A stretch of DNA of 64,000 bases. Origin: an uncultured Muribaculaceae bacterium. GTDB lineage: Bacteria > Bacteroidota > Bacteroidia > Bacteroidales > Muribaculaceae. The stretch spans positions 1-64,000 of the forward strand of contig CAJGDJ010000004.1 of NCBI GenBank assembly GCA_904502025.1, in the 5' to 3' direction. Position numbers and translations under genes: made by a program. Below are positions 33,781 through 42,492 of the stretch, piece after piece. Numbering within the stretch: the stretch's first letter is position 1; the number at the start of each line of letters is the position of its first letter. Below the pieces are notes generated by a model, which did not search any database, was not told where the DNA came from, and saw nothing but the letters and a program-made list of their open reading frames with translations.

Positions 33781-33817
33781 AAAATGGCAATTACAAAAGG
33801 AGTAATTGCCATTTTTT
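33781..33817 (+). terminator. Terminator of the MFS gene
   Basis: AAAATGGCAATTAC (33781-33794) pairs with GTAATTGCCATTTT (33802-33815), loop AAAAGGA, followed by a T-run. Confidence 0.9.
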
Positions 33818-33858
33818 ATATAAAGGTCTGAAACTGTAATTTTATAAGGAGTTGTAAG

Positions 33859-34197
33859 TTATCTTAACGAATGAAGGGCATCAAGCATTGCTTTCAGCTC
33901 AGAACGTACTTTTTTTAATCGCTCAATAGTTTTATGTCGTTGAGATACGTTTGAATGATTGTGTTTAATTTGTTCTTGTGCAGCATCAAGTTTTAATCCT
34001 TTTTCTTTTACGAGATAGTACACCATTTTTATTGTTTCAATATCTGATGGAGTGTATAATCGTGTGCCATGACTATTGCGTTTTGGCTTGATGATAGTGA
34101 ATTGATTTTCCCAAAAACGCAAAGTTGATGCCGGGATATTAAGAATTTCGGCAACTTCTTTTATTTTGTAATATTTTTTATTGAAATCGTTGTTCAT
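33859..34197 (-). CDS. MerR-family transcriptional regulator
   Basis: A 112-aa protein. The N-terminal winged HTH YYKIKEVAEILNIPASTLRF is followed by WENQF and KRNSHGTRLYTPSDIETI, the classical MerR DNA-binding domain (about residues 8-78). A short helix follows (GLKLDAAQEQIKHN), and there is no Cys-rich metal site or large ligand domain. This matches the short MerR proteins frequent in Bacteroidota. It is divergent from the subtilase gene. An 18-bp palindrome between them (34321-34338) is a possible operator. Confidence 0.92.
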   Translation of the reverse strand: MNNDFNKKYYKIKEVAEILNIPASTLRFWENQFTIIKPKRNSHGTRLYTPSDIETIKMVYYLVKEKGLKLDAAQEQIKHNHSNVSQRHKTIERLKKVRSELKAMLDALHSLR

Positions 34198-34249
34198 TTA
34201 TGTGATGCGATTTAATTTGGTGCAAATTTCGTGATTATTTGGGTATTTT

Positions 34250-34257
34250 CAAATATA
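34250..34257 (-). promoter_or_regulatory. merR-type gene promoter -7 box
   Basis: CAAATATA on the plus strand is TATATTTG on the minus strand, 52 bp before the ATG at 34197. Confidence 0.5.
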
Positions 34258-34320
34258 TAAATGAAAATTATTGATTAAACGGTTAGCAATTGTATTTCTA
34301 TAAAACTGATTTGATGTTTA

Positions 34321-34338
34321 ATAATAATTAATTATTAT
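34321..34338. repeat. 18-bp perfect palindrome upstream of the subtilase promoter
   Basis: ATAATAATTAATTATTAT is fully self-complementary, 32 bp before the -7 box at 34371. It is AT-only, so chance is possible. Its position near -40 to -60 would suit an operator. Confidence 0.4.
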
Positions 34339-34370
34339 GTATAATGTAATATATTTCAATAAATAATGAT

Positions 34371-34378
34371 TATCTTTG
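34371..34378 (+). promoter_or_regulatory. Promoter -7 box of the first subtilase gene
   Basis: TATCTTTG followed by CAAAA, 31 bp before the ATG at 34410. Confidence 0.6.
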
Positions 34379-34409
34379 CAAAATGGCAAAAAAATAAATT
34401 AATATATAT

Positions 34410-36674
34410 ATGAGAAAAATTTACTTAAGCTTTATTTTAGCAAGTGCAACATTGTTTTCGTTTGCACAAAGCAAAATTGATTTAATCGGTCAGGGATTGC
34501 TTAAACAACAGTCATTTATTGAAAAATTAGGAGAAGATGCTCTTTTAAAAACAGATAAGTTAGATGCATCTTCAATTCAACCATTTGACACCAATACAGA
34601 ACGTATTGTTGTGCTCGTTGATTTGGAAAAAGATGCCGACATTGCAGAATTAGAAGCAACAGGAGCAGTTGTAAGATCACAAATGGATAATCTTGCTCTC
34701 GTTGAGGTTGATTATGATAAAGTAGTTGAGTTTTCTAATCTAAAAGCAATTAAAACACTTTCAATCCCTCGCAAAGCAAGCGTTAAAATGGATCAGGCTC
34801 GTTCAAAAACGGGAGTGAATACAGTTCATCGTCCATTGGGCCAATTGCCACAAGCATATAAAGGTGCTGGTGTAGTAACAGGTCTTGTTGATGCAGGTAT
34901 TACAATAAATCATCCTAACTTTAAGAATTCAGATGGAACATCACGTGTGAAAGAAGCATGGACTATTACCGGTAAAAATGGTAATGCAACAGCTTATGAT
35001 ACAGAATATAAATTAAGCCAATTTACAACAGATCTTTCTATAATGTCGCATGGTACTCACGTTGCTGGTATCATGAGTGGAAGTTATAAAAACTTGGCTG
35101 ATACTATAAACTACTATGGTGTAGCGAGTGAGTCTGATATCATCATGGTTGGTTTAGGAAATGATGCATACGATAATAATATTCTCATGGGTATTGAAAA
35201 GGTTATTGATTATGCAGAAAGAAATAATCAGCCATGCGTTGTAAACCTTTCGTTGGGTAGTGGATATGGTCCACATGATGGCACTGAATTGTTTAGCCAA
35301 TATCTAAATAAGTTAGCCGAAAAAGCTGTAATATGTGTTGCTGCAGGAAATGAAGCAGCAGATGGTATTGCTATTACAAAAACATGTACTGAAGCAGATA
35401 AGAATATCAATACTTTTATTATGCCTTTGGCAACAAATGGTCAAACCGGAACACTTGAAGTTTGGAGTAATACGAATCAAACATTTAGTGCAACACTTGT
35501 GCTTTATGATCTTACAACAAAGGAAATTGTTTATAAATTGCCAACAATTTCAGAAAGCACAAATGGCGAATATTCTTATATTGCAACAGAAAAATATGCA
35601 GAAGCCGGAGTTATGACATCTCCCGTGTTTGATGCTGCATATTCAAATGGTTATATCGGATTTGGTTCAAAAGTAGACGAATATAATAATCGTTTCACTG
35701 TGAATATGCAATATTATTTATTGTTAAACACCACAACTAATCCCAAAGGGAATATCGCATTGGGTTTAATGGTTGAAGGTAATGCCGGTCAACGTCTTGA
35801 TGTGTATTGCACTTCAGGAGGATATAGTACCCTTGCATCAAATAACATTTCAGGCTGGACTGATGGTGGTGGTGATGGTTCTATCACAGATGCTTCATGT
35901 GCAGAAGGGGTAATCTCAGTTGGTTCATATACAACTAGAGATTATGTTCCAGTGCGTATAAAAAATGCAGGATACAATTTTAAAAACTATGTAACGCTTG
36001 ATGATATTTCAGATTTTTCAAGTTATGCAACTCTTGTTGATGGTCGAAAATTGCCACATTTAACAGCTCCTGGTTGTGTAGTTGTATCATCAATGAGTTC
36101 ATATTATATGACATTGGCATTTCAACAAGGAGTATATGAATATGGAGAATTTATGCTTGTAGCAAAAACAATGTATGAAGGTAAACCATATTATTATGAC
36201 TACATGATGGGAACTTCTATGGCAACTCCATTCGCATCGGGTGTTGCAGCATTAATGCTGCAAGCAAATCCAGATTTAACATGCAAAGATGTTCGTGAAA
36301 TATTGATGGAAACTGCTACAAAAGATAATTATGTAACAACATCATCTATTCCAGTTCAATGGGGTGCGGGTAAAATAAATGCATTAGAAGCTGTGAAAAA
36401 AGCAGTTGAATTGGATGGTGTTGAGGGTGTAAAACAAGATGCTGAACAAGTTGTTGTAGTAAATGCAATAGCAGCAAATCAATTTGAGGTAACTTATATA
36501 GGTGCAACATCAGTAAACGCAACTCTTTACAGTGTTTCAGGTCAAGCAGTTGTAAGTGCATCTGCACAAGGAGATAATGTTGTTGTAGATGCTACAAATG
36601 TTGCTTCAGGTGTATATGTGCTTGTAGTTGAGGCAGATGGCGATAAATATACAACAAAAATTGTAGTGAAATAA
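34410..36674 (+). CDS. Subtilisin-like (S8) peptidase with T9SS sorting tail
   Basis: A 754-aa protein. The signal peptide (MRKIYLSFILASATLFSFAQ) leads into an N-terminal propeptide-like part (about 20-140). The S8 domain has Asp in VTGLVDAGITINHPNF, His in SHGTHVAGIMSG, and Ser in GTSMATPFASGVAALML. A long insertion of beta type lies between His and Ser, as in C5a-peptidase-like subtilases. The last about 75 residues (TLYSVSGQAVVSASAQ, then NVASGVYVLVVEADG and KIVVK) are a T9SS type A sorting domain, so it is likely exported through the SprA translocon and surface-attached or secreted. It has its own promoter and terminator. Confidence 0.92.
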   Translation: MRKIYLSFILASATLFSFAQSKIDLIGQGLLKQQSFIEKLGEDALLKTDKLDASSIQPFDTNTERIVVLVDLEKDADIAELEATGAVVRSQMDNLALVEVDYDKVVEFSNLKAIKTLSIPRKASVKMDQARSKTGVNTVHRPLGQLPQAYKGAGVVTGLVDAGITINHPNFKNSDGTSRVKEAWTITGKNGNATAYDTEYKLSQFTTDLSIMSHGTHVAGIMSGSYKNLADTINYYGVASESDIIMVGLGNDAYDNNILMGIEKVIDYAERNNQPCVVNLSLGSGYGPHDGTELFSQYLNKLAEKAVICVAAGNEAADGIAITKTCTEADKNINTFIMPLATNGQTGTLEVWSNTNQTFSATLVLYDLTTKEIVYKLPTISESTNGEYSYIATEKYAEAGVMTSPVFDAAYSNGYIGFGSKVDEYNNRFTVNMQYYLLLNTTTNPKGNIALGLMVEGNAGQRLDVYCTSGGYSTLASNNISGWTDGGGDGSITDASCAEGVISVGSYTTRDYVPVRIKNAGYNFKNYVTLDDISDFSSYATLVDGRKLPHLTAPGCVVVSSMSSYYMTLAFQQGVYEYGEFMLVAKTMYEGKPYYYDYMMGTSMATPFASGVAALMLQANPDLTCKDVREILMETATKDNYVTTSSIPVQWGAGKINALEAVKKAVELDGVEGVKQDAEQVVVVNAIAANQFEVTYIGATSVNATLYSVSGQAVVSASAQGDNVVVDATNVASGVYVLVVEADGDKYTTKIVVK

Positions 36675-36700
36675 ATCTAAAAAACACAATCTCAAATATT

Positions 36701-36737
36701 AAAAGCCATTATCGGGTTGTACGATAATGGCTTTTTT
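36701..36737 (+). terminator. Terminator between the two subtilase genes
   Basis: AAAAGCCATTATCG (36701-36714) pairs with CGATAATGGCTTTT (36722-36735), loop GGTTGTA, followed by T6. Confidence 0.92.
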
Positions 36738-36739
36738 CT

Positions 36740-36747
36740 TATTTTTG
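36740..36747 (+). promoter_or_regulatory. Possible -7 box of the second subtilase gene
   Basis: TATTTTTG, directly after the terminator, 24 bp before the ATG at 36772. The T-rich context makes it less certain. Confidence 0.45.
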
Positions 36748-36771
36748 TGTAAATATAGTTTGTAATATAAG

Positions 36772-38961
36772 ATGAGAAAATATTTGTGTTTAGTGTTAAT
36801 GCTATTATTGATTTTGCCTTTATGTGCATCTCCAATTTTAGACAATAAAAGTAGGGCTATCCTTGAGCAAATAAAGAAATACAATCAAAGTGATATATTA
36901 AATTGTAATCGAATTAAGGTAGTTTCGGGAGAAAATACATCGTTAGATTCGATATATTATCCGGTTATAATGAAATTGTCTAATGATTCTGTAATAGATG
37001 AATTACTATCGTTAGGTACGATTATATATCGACAGCGTGAGAATTTTGTACTCGCAAGTATCCCGTATAATATGCTTGACGAAGTATCTCGTTTACCATT
37101 AGTAAATAGCATGAGTTTGTCGCAACCAATGTCAATAGCTCTTGATAAAGCAAAAATAATGACAAGCGTTGACAAAGTGCATGCTGGACTTGATTTGCCA
37201 CAAGCATATAACGGAGAGGGTGTTGTGGTTGGAATCGCAGATATTGGCTTTGATCCATCTCATTTGGCGTTTAAAGATGGAAGATTAAAAAGATTGGTAT
37301 GTTATGAAGAATTGTTGGGTAAGCGATATGATATGACAAACGAATCTGAAATTTCAAATTGGACCACTGATGATAGTACAGAGTGGCATGCTTGTCATGT
37401 AGCAGGAATCCTTGCAGGAAGTTTTGATGGGAATGTTTATTCGGGGATTGCAACAAAGTCAGATATGGTTATAACAACGAGTAATCTATATGATATGGCA
37501 ATTCTTGCAGGAGTGGAAGATATAGTTGAATATGCGAGTAGTGTAGGAAAAAAAGTTGTGATAAACTTATCGTTAGGACATAATTTAGGACCTCATGATG
37601 GTACAAGTTTATTTAATCAATATCTTGAGCTTATCGGAGAGGAGGCTATCGTGTGTTTATCATCAGGGAATGATGGAAATAAAAGAATGTATATATCATT
37701 TGATGCTACCGATGAAAATAATGAGTTAAAGACCTTTGTCTATGATAATCCAGATGTTGCCGGTATAAAAATGAATGGAGCTATAGATTTGTGGAGTAAG
37801 GATTCTCGCGAGTTTTTAGTGGCGTTGACGATTTACGATCGAATCACAAAAGAATTTGTATATACATCGCCGTTTATGGGAGCAATTAATGTGGGAGCTT
37901 CATCGTGGGGCGTTGCGTCATCTTCTTTTGCAACAGAAAATGACATATCAATTCCGTTATTTGAATCAGAGTTGACTGGTTCTGTTAGAATATACTCTTC
38001 TACAAATAAGGATAATGGGCGATATAACACCTATGCAATTATTGATGTAGAGAATCATCAGCGAGATGAATCGGGACTATTGGGTAGATACTGCATAGGC
38101 TTTATTATGCGAGCCGATAATGGTGTTCATATTGATGCGTATGCAGATGGGAATGGGGTTATACTTCATTCATTGGGTGTGCCAGGCTTTACACAAGGCA
38201 ATCCATCTCGTTCAATTTCAGATTTAGCATGTGGTAAAAATATTATTGCTGTAGGAGCAAGTAGCTCAAGAAATACAACTCCTCGAGTTGATGGGAGTGT
38301 TAAGGCATATAATTTTAATGAAAATGAAGTGGCGTATTTCTCAAGTTATGGAACACTTGATGATGGTAGCATATTACCACATATTTGTGCCCCGGGAAAT
38401 ATGATTGTCGCTCCAATAAATAGCCATTATACAAAAAGCATGAGTTCTGAATTGTTAAACTCATTAGCAGTAAAAACTACAATTGATAATAAAGACTATT
38501 ATTGGATATCGGAGTGTGGTACGTCTATGGCATCTCCTCATGTTGCCGGAGTGATTGCTTGTTGGCTACAAGTCGATTCGTCGCTAACAGTACATGAAGT
38601 GATTGATATAGCACAATCAACAGCAGATACAAATTATGCAGATTTCCCTAATCCTAAATGGGGAGCAGGAAACATTAATGCGTATGCAGGATTAAAAGAG
38701 GTGTTAAATCGAGCAGGAGTTGGGAATGTGTTGGTTGAAGATTTTTATAATTTGATTTTGCGAACAGTTGATTATCGTCAATTTGAGATTGAAATACCCA
38801 ATTCACATCTGAAAGAAACGAATGTATATTCAATGTCGGGTCAGCTTGTCCATTCCTCGAATTCAAGGACTTTAGATTTATCGTCACTAACATCAGGGGT
38901 ATATATTGTTAAAGTTACGCACACAAAAGGGGTGAGTATAGAACGTATTTTAATAAAATAA
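36772..38961 (+). CDS. Subtilisin-like (S8) peptidase paralogue with T9SS sorting tail
   Basis: A 729-aa tandem paralogue of the previous gene with the same layout: signal peptide (MRKYLCLVLMLLLILPLCA), propeptide-like part, S8 domain, T9SS tail (NVYSMSGQLVHSSNS, LTSGVYIVKVTHTKG, RILIK). Catalytic Asp is in VVGIADIGFDPSHLAF and Ser in CGTSMASPHVAGVIA. The His motif is unusual: WHACHVAGI instead of HGTHVAG, keeping the His but changing the next two residues. It is likely still active. Other block matches with the paralogue (SLGHNLGPHDGTSLFNQYL versus SLGSGYGPHDGTELFSQYL) show an old duplication. Confidence 0.91.
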   Translation: MRKYLCLVLMLLLILPLCASPILDNKSRAILEQIKKYNQSDILNCNRIKVVSGENTSLDSIYYPVIMKLSNDSVIDELLSLGTIIYRQRENFVLASIPYNMLDEVSRLPLVNSMSLSQPMSIALDKAKIMTSVDKVHAGLDLPQAYNGEGVVVGIADIGFDPSHLAFKDGRLKRLVCYEELLGKRYDMTNESEISNWTTDDSTEWHACHVAGILAGSFDGNVYSGIATKSDMVITTSNLYDMAILAGVEDIVEYASSVGKKVVINLSLGHNLGPHDGTSLFNQYLELIGEEAIVCLSSGNDGNKRMYISFDATDENNELKTFVYDNPDVAGIKMNGAIDLWSKDSREFLVALTIYDRITKEFVYTSPFMGAINVGASSWGVASSSFATENDISIPLFESELTGSVRIYSSTNKDNGRYNTYAIIDVENHQRDESGLLGRYCIGFIMRADNGVHIDAYADGNGVILHSLGVPGFTQGNPSRSISDLACGKNIIAVGASSSRNTTPRVDGSVKAYNFNENEVAYFSSYGTLDDGSILPHICAPGNMIVAPINSHYTKSMSSELLNSLAVKTTIDNKDYYWISECGTSMASPHVAGVIACWLQVDSSLTVHEVIDIAQSTADTNYADFPNPKWGAGNINAYAGLKEVLNRAGVGNVLVEDFYNLILRTVDYRQFEIEIPNSHLKETNVYSMSGQLVHSSNSRTLDLSSLTSGVYIVKVTHTKGVSIERILIK

Positions 38962-38995
38962 AGGATAACAAAGCAAAAATGTAAAAAAAATGTGT

Positions 38996-39003
38996 TACTT
39001 TTG
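38996..39003 (+). promoter_or_regulatory. cdsA promoter -7 box
   Basis: TACTTTTG, 25 bp before the ATG at 39029. Confidence 0.55.
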
Positions 39004-39028
39004 TTAAGTAAAACACAATAGATAGAAA

Positions 39029-39847
39029 ATGAACTTAAAGAATATAATAATTCGAAGCCTATCGGGGGCTATATATGTTGCACTGATAGTTTTAGGTGTA
39101 ATTACAACAAATTGGGCATTTATTATATTTGCCACATTATTAACTTTTTTAGGAATAAGAGAGTTCCTTAAGATGACAAAAGCCGATGGCTCGAATCTAA
39201 ATCTGTGGGTTGATATTATTGGCTCAACATCATTAGTAGCATTTGGTGGATATACATATCTAATTCAAGGGCTATCAATTCTTAATGTAGCAATAGTATT
39301 GTTAGCTTATTTTTTGTTGCGATTGATAATTCAATTATATAATAAAAAAGAATCGCCAATAAGCAGTTTGGCTTATTCAATTTTTGCATTTTTATATATC
39401 GTAGTGCCAATGTTGTCTATGGGTGCTATATACACACAGTCTCAATCATTATTATTGTTAATATTTGTAATGATATGGTTGAATGATACAGGAGCTTTTT
39501 TAGTAGGGTGTACAATTGGCAAGCATCGTTTATTTGAACGAATATCGCCTAAAAAATCATGGGAAGGTTTTTGGGGAGGCATGGCATTTTCAGTTTTGTC
39601 AGGAATCGCTTACTATTATTTTATTGAACAAGTTAACGACTTGCCATTTTATATAGTGATGGGGGTGGTTGTATCGATATTTGCAACATTTGGAGACCTT
39701 GTGGAATCGATGTTTAAGCGTAGTGTTGGCGTCAAGGATTCGGGGAATTTAATACCAGGACATGGTGGAATCCTTGATCGTGTTGACTCGTTGCTATTCG
39801 TACTTCCCTCAACTGCATTACTTCTATACATTTATTCAGCAATATAA
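39029..39847 (+). CDS. cdsA: Phosphatidate cytidylyltransferase
   Basis: A 272-aa polytopic inner-membrane enzyme making CDP-diacylglycerol from phosphatidic acid and CTP. Seven or eight TM segments are visible. The C-terminal signature KDSGNLIPGHGGILDRVDS is complete. The segment FERISPKKSWEGFWGG is the second conserved block. Length is normal. purM follows after 15 nt and mltF after that, so cdsA-purM-mltF probably form one transcript of functionally mixed genes. Confidence 0.96.
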   Translation: MNLKNIIIRSLSGAIYVALIVLGVITTNWAFIIFATLLTFLGIREFLKMTKADGSNLNLWVDIIGSTSLVAFGGYTYLIQGLSILNVAIVLLAYFLLRLIIQLYNKKESPISSLAYSIFAFLYIVVPMLSMGAIYTQSQSLLLLIFVMIWLNDTGAFLVGCTIGKHRLFERISPKKSWEGFWGGMAFSVLSGIAYYYFIEQVNDLPFYIVMGVVVSIFATFGDLVESMFKRSVGVKDSGNLIPGHGGILDRVDSLLFVLPSTALLLYIYSAI

Positions 39848-39862
39848 AAAACAATATAAATT

Positions 39863-41029
39863 ATGAGCGATCAACGTTATAATATGCGAGGCGTTTCTGC
39901 CTCAAAAGAAGATGTTCACAATGCAATTAAAAATGTGGACAAAGGATTATATCCTAAAGCGTTTTGTAAAATTATACCCGACATTCTTGGTGGGAATGAA
40001 GAGTATTGCAACATTATGCATGCCGATGGTGCAGGCACAAAATCATCGTTGGCGTATGCCTATTGGAAAGAAACAGGAGATTTGAGTGTGTGGAAAGGCA
40101 TTGCTCAAGATGCGTTGATTATGAATATTGATGACCTTCTTTGTGTGGGGGCAACTGATAATATCCTTGTTTCGTCAACAATTGGTCGCAATAAGCACCT
40201 AATCCCGGGAGAAGTTATTGCTGCAATTATCAATGGCACAGAAGAACTTCTTGCTGAATTACGAGAAATGGGAGTGAGTGTTTATTCAACGGGAGGAGAA
40301 ACAGCAGATGTTGGCGACCTTGTTCGCACAATTATTGTTGATAGTACCGTGACTTGTCGAATGAAACGTAGCGATGTTATTAACAACGCAAATATTAAAG
40401 GTGGTGATGTAATTGTAGGTTTAGCATCATACGGGCAAGCATCATACGAAAAAGAATATAACGGAGGTATGGGTAGCAATGGTTTGACCTCGGCTCGTCA
40501 TGATGTGTTTAATAAATCAATTGCCGAAAAATATCCGGAAACATTTGATGCCGCGGTGCCTCAAGAATTGGTATATTCCGGCTCGGTTGGTTTGACTGAT
40601 GAAGTTGAGGGGGCCCCAATTAATGCGGGTAAACTTGTACTATCTCCAACTCGTACATACGCTCCTGTCATTAAAGCACTTCTTGATGAAATGCGAGATA
40701 AAGTGCATGGTATGGTTCACTGCTCGGGAGGTGCTCAAACAAAAGTTATGCACTTCGTTGAAAATAAACATGTGATTAAAGATAACCTTTTCCCTGTTCC
40801 GCCATTATTTGATCTTATTAGTCGTGAATCGGGAACTGATTGGGCTGAGATGTACAAAGTGTTTAACATGGGACATCGTATGGAAATATATTTAGCTCCC
40901 GAAGATGCTCAACGAGTAATTGAAATTTCAGAGTCGTGGGGTATTCCTGCACGTATCATTGGTCGTGTTGAAGATGCTGAGACAAATCATCTAACAATTA
41001 TTTCAGAAAAAGGGGAATTTGAATATTAA
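39863..41029 (+). CDS. purM: Phosphoribosylformylglycinamidine cyclo-ligase (AIR synthase)
   Basis: A 388-aa enzyme that converts FGAM to AIR with ATP, the fifth step of purine synthesis. Signature parts seen are HADGAGTKSSLAYAYWKETG, AQDALIMNIDDLLCVGA, YSTGGETADVGDLV and the late CSGGAQTKVMHF. At 388 aa it is longer than E. coli PurM (345 aa) and matches the Bacteroidota form. It is the second gene in the cdsA unit. Confidence 0.94.
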   Translation: MSDQRYNMRGVSASKEDVHNAIKNVDKGLYPKAFCKIIPDILGGNEEYCNIMHADGAGTKSSLAYAYWKETGDLSVWKGIAQDALIMNIDDLLCVGATDNILVSSTIGRNKHLIPGEVIAAIINGTEELLAELREMGVSVYSTGGETADVGDLVRTIIVDSTVTCRMKRSDVINNANIKGGDVIVGLASYGQASYEKEYNGGMGSNGLTSARHDVFNKSIAEKYPETFDAAVPQELVYSGSVGLTDEVEGAPINAGKLVLSPTRTYAPVIKALLDEMRDKVHGMVHCSGGAQTKVMHFVENKHVIKDNLFPVPPLFDLISRESGTDWAEMYKVFNMGHRMEIYLAPEDAQRVIEISESWGIPARIIGRVEDAETNHLTIISEKGEFEY

Positions 41030-41046
41030 TTTATTGGGATAGAGCG

Positions 41047-42432
41047 ATGAGGGTCGTTGTGATATATATATTAACGATCGTTTTGCTCGTTTTTAATGCT
41101 TGTGCTAACAATAAAACGAGTGGAAATTGCTCTATAACTGATTCAATACAATATACTCTGCCAGATACACTTCGGGTAGCAACATTATATAGCCCAACTT
41201 CGTATTTTATTTATCGAGACACGAAGTTGGGTTATGATTATAGTTTGGTATGCCAATTTTGTGAGGACAACGATATTGCAATTGAAATTTTTGTTGCACA
41301 TAATATGGCGACAATGATAGAATTACTTGATTCAGCAAAGGTTGATTTGTTAGCATACGAAATACCAATAACATCGAAATATAAAGATAGGGTGTTGCAT
41401 TGTGGCGTGGTTAATTCAACATCCCAGGTTCTTGTTCAGCCAATAAATAAAAAGTCTATTGAAATAACTGATGTAACACAGTTGGTTGGAAAAGATATAT
41501 ATGTTGAGAAGGGCTCAAAATACCACCAACGAATAGAAAATCTTTCAAATGAATTAGGAGGAGGAATAAATATACACCTTGTAGATAAAGATACGCTCAT
41601 AACCGAGGATCTTATTCGCATGGTTTCTACAGGAGAAATTCCTCTTACAATAGTTGATAGTGACATCGCTCGTCTAAATAAAACATACTATAAAGATTTA
41701 GATATTACATTGCAATTAAGTTTCCCTCAACGTTCATCTTGGGCTGTGTCGCCATCGAATCCAAGGCTTGCTCAAATTATAAATGAGTGGATTGAGCAAG
41801 AAGCTCCTCAAAAAAAATATGCCGAACTTCATAAACGCTATTTTGAATTAAGTAAGAATGAGCAACGACCTTATTCTATTGATTTTACAAAAGGATATAT
41901 CTCAAAATATGATTCATATTTCAAAAAATATGCATCACATACCGGTTGGGATTGGCGTCTATTGGCAGCACAAGCTTATGTCGAAAGTCGATTTGATTCC
42001 ACGGCTGTGTCGTGGGCCGGAGCTAAAGGTATAATGCAAATTATGCCTTCTACTGCACAAGGATATGGACTTACTGACCGTATTGCCTATATTGATGATA
42101 ATATTTGTGTTGCTTCTAAAATAATCAAAAAATTAGATGGATTGTTAGCTGATTATGTTGAAGACCCAGATGAGCGAGTTAAATTTGTGATAGGAGCATA
42201 TAATAGTGGATTAGCTCATATTTATGATGCAATAGCTTTAGCTAAAAAATATGGTAAAGATCCTCAAAAGTGGGACGGAAATGTAGCTGAGGCAATTTTG
42301 ATGAAAACAAAACCTGAGTACTATAACGACCCGGTATGTAAATATGGATATTTCAGAGGACGCCAAACGTATGAATATGTAAATGTTGTAATGGATTTTT
42401 ATAATCAGTGTAAACGGCAAATCCCGTTGTGA
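41047..42432 (+). CDS. mltF: Lytic transglycosylase MltF-like lipoprotein
   Basis: A 461-aa protein with signal peptide and lipobox VLLVFNAC (Cys about residue 18). An amino-acid-binding (SBP family 3) domain fills about residues 45-275. The C-terminal SLT domain (about 290-440) has the catalytic Glu in LAAQAYVESRF and the following GAKGIMQIMPSTAQGYGL, plus VIGAYNSGLAHIYDA. This two-domain layout is MltF. It would cleave peptidoglycan between MurNAc and GlcNAc and is probably controlled by ligand or muropeptide binding. It is the third gene of the cdsA unit, 17 nt after purM. Confidence 0.93.
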   Translation: MRVVVIYILTIVLLVFNACANNKTSGNCSITDSIQYTLPDTLRVATLYSPTSYFIYRDTKLGYDYSLVCQFCEDNDIAIEIFVAHNMATMIELLDSAKVDLLAYEIPITSKYKDRVLHCGVVNSTSQVLVQPINKKSIEITDVTQLVGKDIYVEKGSKYHQRIENLSNELGGGINIHLVDKDTLITEDLIRMVSTGEIPLTIVDSDIARLNKTYYKDLDITLQLSFPQRSSWAVSPSNPRLAQIINEWIEQEAPQKKYAELHKRYFELSKNEQRPYSIDFTKGYISKYDSYFKKYASHTGWDWRLLAAQAYVESRFDSTAVSWAGAKGIMQIMPSTAQGYGLTDRIAYIDDNICVASKIIKKLDGLLADYVEDPDERVKFVIGAYNSGLAHIYDAIALAKKYGKDPQKWDGNVAEAILMKTKPEYYNDPVCKYGYFRGRQTYEYVNVVMDFYNQCKRQIPL

Positions 42433-42457
42433 GATTATATAAATATCATTATCTTTG
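42427..42457 (+). promoter_or_regulatory. Promoter of the GT2 gene
   Basis: TTG (42427-42429), 20 bp, TATCTTTG (42450-42457), 35 bp before the ATG. The TTG lies inside the mltF 3' end. Confidence 0.6.
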
Positions 42458-42492
42458 TTGAAGAAAATTAACCATATAAAATTGCTTGTGAA

